Shown piece after piece: positions 5,354 to 7,032 of a stretch of 7,032 nt of DNA (the first letter of the stretch is position 1; each line of letters starts with the position of its first letter). The notes under the pieces were generated by a model. The model did not search any database. It worked only from the letters and a program-made list of their open reading frames with translations, and had not been told where the DNA came from. Source of the stretch: Candidatus Gallimonas caecicola (lineage in GTDB: Bacteria > Bacillota > Clostridia > Christensenellales > Borkfalkiaceae). A program made the translations under genes and the position numbers. Where the stretch lies: NCBI GenBank assembly GCA_904394195.1, contig CAJFNH010000067.1, positions 1 through 7,032 of the forward strand, in the 5' to 3' direction.

Positions 5354-5779
5354 ATGAAGATTCCCTCCCGCTTTACCATCGCCGTGCACACGCTGCTGGC
5401 GATACACACATTTGAAAAGACGGATAAGACGACCTCCGAATTTCTTGCCGCCAGCGTGAACGTCAACCCCGTGATCATCCGCCGCACTCTGCAGAGCCTG
5501 AAGGCTGCCGGCATGATAGAAGTGAAAGCCGGCAGCGGCGGCGCCCGCATCGCAAAGCCTCTGGAAGAGATCACGCTCTACGATGTCTACCGCGCGGTGG
5601 ACATCGTGGACGGCGATCTGTTCCACTTCCACGAACATCCCAATCCCGATTGCCCCGTCGGTAAAAACGTGCACGCTCTTCTGGACGGCCGCCTTGCCCG
5701 CGCGCAGGCCGCGATGGAGAACGAGCTGCGCGGCACCACTCTGAAAAATCTTGCCGATGAACTTGCCGCGCTTCGATAA
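5354..5779 (+). CDS. Rrf2 family transcriptional regulator (YwnA/HypR-like)
   Basis: A 141-residue winged-helix DNA-binding protein. The N-terminus MKIPSRFTIAVHTLLAI, the recognition region TTSEFLAASVNVNPVIIRRTLQSLKAAGMIEVKAGSGG (about 26-63, in pieces) and the wing GGARIAKPLEEITLYDVYRAVD are typical of Rrf2 proteins. The three-cysteine cluster of the Fe-S members (IscR, NsrR) is absent; the only Cys is C100 in the motif NPDCPVG, as in the YwnA/HypR branch, where a Cys in this region senses oxidants. ATG 5354 gives the canonical family N-terminus; an earlier ATG at 5312 lies inside the operator and is rejected. No SD is visible at the right distance. The dyad on its promoter implies autoregulation, and the same dyads occur before the next gene, which is its likely target. 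A terminator separates the two. Confidence 0.93.
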   Translation: MKIPSRFTIAVHTLLAIHTFEKTDKTTSEFLAASVNVNPVIIRRTLQSLKAAGMIEVKAGSGGARIAKPLEEITLYDVYRAVDIVDGDLFHFHEHPNPDCPVGKNVHALLDGRLARAQAAMENELRGTTLKNLADELAALR

Positions 5780-5785
5780 ATGCGC

Positions 5786-5825
5786 TTCCGCTCCCCTCCG
5801 CATGAGGGGAGCGGAAAATTTTTTT
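5786..5825 (+). terminator. Strong rho-independent terminator after the Rrf2 gene
   Basis: A perfect 12-bp stem, TTCCGCTCCCCT (5786-5797) with AGGGGAGCGGAA (5805-5816), has a 7-nt loop and is followed by AA and seven T (5819-5825). It starts 7 nt past the stop codon, so the downstream gene depends on its own promoter. Confidence 0.95.
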
Positions 5826-5846
5826 GGAAAATCTGAAAAAAACTTG

Positions 5847-5867
5847 TTGTAACGCTTGACATTACAA
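5847..5867 (+). promoter_or_regulatory. Operator 2 (Rrf2 site) over the -35 of the oxidoreductase promoter
   Basis: TTGTAA (5847-5852), 9-nt spacer, TTACAA (5862-5867). The dyad extends outward to 9-bp arms TTGTTGTAA and TTACAACAA (5844-5870). TTGACA lies at the same offset inside the dyad as in operator 1. Confidence 0.85.
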
Positions 5868-5884
5868 CAAATCCGTGATATATT
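5856..5884 (+). promoter_or_regulatory. Sigma-A promoter of the NAD(P)-binding protein gene
   Basis: TTGACA (5856-5861), 17 nt, TATATT (5879-5884). The expected start, near 5891, falls inside operator 3. Confidence 0.82.
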
Positions 5885-5914
5885 ATAGTTGTAATCGGAA
5901 TGGTTACAACTATA
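5884..5914 (+). promoter_or_regulatory. Operator 3 (Rrf2 site) over the transcription start
   Basis: A perfect dyad with 11-bp arms, TATAGTTGTAA (5884-5894) and TTACAACTATA (5904-5914), around the 9-nt spacer TCGGAATGG. The core TTGTAA-N9-TTACAA (5889-5909) is the same as in operators 1 and 2. Its centre is 42 bp from that of operator 2, four helical turns, so two bound dimers would lie on the same DNA face. Confidence 0.85.
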
Positions 5915-5937
5915 AAACATTTTTCGGAGGTAGTTTT

Positions 5938-6576
5938 ATGAAAAAGGTAGCGATCGTATGTGCGGCCGGCAAGGAAGGCAGACTGCTCGTTCAGGAGGCC
6001 CTCTCGCGCGGCTATGAAGTGACGGGTTTCGTGCGCAAGGAGAGCGACGCGGTCGACCCCGCGGCAAAGAAAGTGGTCAAGGACCTGTTTGACCTGACGC
6101 GTGAAGACCTTGCGGGCTTTGACGCCGTCATCGACGCGTTCGGCGCATGGACGCCCGACACGCTCCCCCTGCACAAGACATCCCTCAAGCACCTTTGCGA
6201 CATTTTGAGCGGCACCAAGGTGCGGCTTCTGGTGGTAGGCGGCGCGGGCAGCCTGTACGTCAACGCCGAGCACACCGTGCAGGTCAAAGACCTGGAGAGC
6301 TTTCCCGATGTGTTCAAGCCGCTGGCGGACAACATGGGCGAAGCGCTCGCGCAGCTGCGTACGCGCAGCGACGTGCTGTGGACATACCTCTCCCCCGCCG
6401 GCGACTTTGTGGCGGACGGCGAGCGCACGGGCGAATATCTTGTCGGCGGCGAAGAATATTTTGTCAACGACAAGGGCGTCAGCCGCATCAGCTATGCGGA
6501 CTATGCCATCGCCATGATCGACGAGGTGGAAAACGCGAACAACATTCAAAAGCGCTTCTCCGTCATCGGAAAATAA
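5938..6576 (+). CDS. NAD(P)-binding oxidoreductase-like protein (atypical SDR, YwnB/NmrA-like)
   Basis: A 212-residue Rossmann-fold protein of the atypical short-chain dehydrogenase group. The N-terminal nucleotide loop is VCAAGKEGR (7-15), a GxxGxxG variant with Ala at the first Gly. Further family features are DLFDL (49-53), VIDAFG (64-69), LLVVGGAGSLYV (97-108), SPAGDF (152-157) and the C-terminal ISYADYAIAMIDEVE (184-198). The usual SDR YxxxK pair is not evident, as expected for this branch, so the reaction is unknown; relatives bind NAD(P)H. GGAGG at 5926-5930 lies 7 nt before ATG 5938. In Bacillus subtilis the genes ywnA (Rrf2) and ywnB (this family) are neighbours, and the same pairing is seen here. 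Expression is probably repressed by the Rrf2 protein through operators 2 and 3 and induced by oxidative or electrophile stress (inference). Confidence 0.9.
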   Translation: MKKVAIVCAAGKEGRLLVQEALSRGYEVTGFVRKESDAVDPAAKKVVKDLFDLTREDLAGFDAVIDAFGAWTPDTLPLHKTSLKHLCDILSGTKVRLLVVGGAGSLYVNAEHTVQVKDLESFPDVFKPLADNMGEALAQLRTRSDVLWTYLSPAGDFVADGERTGEYLVGGEEYFVNDKGVSRISYADYAIAMIDEVENANNIQKRFSVIGK

Positions 6577-6587
6577 AACCATATGGC

Positions 6588-6621
6588 AATGCCCCGGAGG
6601 CCTTATCGGCTCCGGGGCATT
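6588..6621. terminator. Bidirectional rho-independent terminator between convergent genes
   Basis: AATGCCCCGGAG (6588-6599) pairs perfectly with CTCCGGGGCATT (6610-6621) around a 10-nt loop. On the plus strand TTTTGCTT follows; on the minus strand the hairpin is followed, after GCCATATGG, by TTTTATTTT. It serves both the oxidoreductase gene and the convergent aldolase gene. Confidence 0.88.
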
Positions 6622-6625
6622 TTGC

Positions 6626-7032
6626 TTATTCTTTGATATGGGCGACGGTGTTGCGCAGGCCGGCGGCGAGCAGGGAGAGCTCGCTTCCGCAGCTGAACAT
6701 GGTCATCCCCGCCTCCCGCGCACGCTGAAGATACGCCGCGTTCTCCGTGATGATCCCGCTCGTCTTTTTGTGCCGCCTTGCACTTTCCGTTGCCTTTCCG
6801 ATCGCTTCCAGAATCTGCGGCGCCGCCTTCTCACCCAAGCAGCCATAGGCATCGGAAAGGTCGTTCGGCCCCATAAAAAATCCCGCGACCCCTTCCTCTT
6901 CCAGGATCTCGTCGATATGCTCCACGCCCGCCACCGTCTCGATCTGCGCATACACCCGCGTGCGTGCGTTCGCCGTCCTCATATATTCCTTCAGCGGCGG
7001 CGGATTGTACAGCGTATGCGCGCGCATCGTGG
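6626..7032 (-). CDS. HpcH/HpaI family aldolase, C-terminal part (5' partial)
   Basis: The frame is open to the right edge and ends at TAA 6628-6626; about 134 residues are visible. The core YAQIETVAGVEHIDEI...GVAGFFMGPNDLSDAYG and the end GSELSLLAAGLRNTVAHI are diagnostic of HpcH/HpaI aldolases, class II metal-dependent enzymes that cleave or form 2-keto acids (for example 4-hydroxy-2-ketoheptanedioate). Counting from the Met at 7027, E30 in QIET and D56 in GPNDLS are 26 residues apart, the same spacing as the metal ligands E149 and D175 of E. coli HpaI, so the metal site looks intact. Roughly the N-terminal half lies outside the window. The gene is convergent with the oxidoreductase gene and shares its terminator. 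The physiological substrate cannot be told from this fragment. Confidence 0.92.
   Translation of the reverse strand, partial: TMRAHTLYNPPPLKEYMRTANARTRVYAQIETVAGVEHIDEILEEEGVAGFFMGPNDLSDAYGCLGEKAAPQILEAIGKATESARRHKKTSGIITENAAYLQRAREAGMTMFSCGSELSLLAAGLRNTVAHIKE

Noticed and set aside
5587..6582. 331-codon open frame on the minus strand
   Set aside because: Antisense to the Rrf2 and oxidoreductase genes, and it runs through a strong terminator and two operators; the two sense genes have clear family signatures.

Overview
The window reads as a gene-dense chromosomal segment of a GC-rich Gram-positive bacterium, most likely a member of the Bacillota and probably of class Clostridia. The basis is strong Shine-Dalgarno sequences (GGAGG types), near-consensus TTGACA-17-TATAAT promoters, short U-tailed hairpin terminators, an Rrf2 regulator beside a YwnB-like NAD(P)-binding protein as in Bacillus, and a pair of sporulation-sigma-like promoter elements. 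No marker here fixes the family or genus. There are no RNA genes, insertion sequences or CRISPR arrays.

Left part (1-801): the 3' end of a cysteine-desulfurase-like class V aminotransferase runs into a convergent 87-residue unknown protein. That gene is divergent from a second unknown small protein of 91 residues. The 73 bp between the two start codons hold a symmetric element: two CATACGAT boxes facing outward from a shared central ACGT, each 17 bp from an AC. This looks like a back-to-back sigma-E/sigma-K type promoter pair.

Middle left (798-3207, minus strand): a two-gene operon in which a PucR/CdaR-type transcription factor is translationally coupled (4-nt overlap) to a membrane-anchored S41 carboxy-terminal processing protease with an intact Ser/Lys/Gln set. 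It has a clear sigma-A promoter at 3179-3207. A probable minus-strand terminator lies inside the convergent small gene.

Middle right (3208-5294): a divergent intergenic region carries two imperfect 20-bp direct repeats exactly 50 bp apart and then a perfect consensus promoter. That promoter drives a 607-residue, roughly eight-helix membrane protein with a long Ala/Pro linker and a compact C-terminal domain of unknown function.

Right part (5295-6621): an Rrf2 regulator and a YwnB-like NAD(P)-binding protein form an apparent small regulon. Three copies of an operator TTGTAA-N9-TTACAA sit on the two promoters. In both promoters the -35 hexamer lies inside the operator spacer, so autoregulation and repression of the oxidoreductase gene are strongly suggested. 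A bidirectional terminator separates this unit from the 3' part of a convergent HpcH/HpaI-family aldolase gene that runs off the right edge (6626-7032).

The most unusual items are the three-operator Rrf2 circuit with a near-leaderless regulator message, the mirror-symmetric promoter between the two unknown small genes, and the membrane protein with its uncharacterised C-terminal domain.
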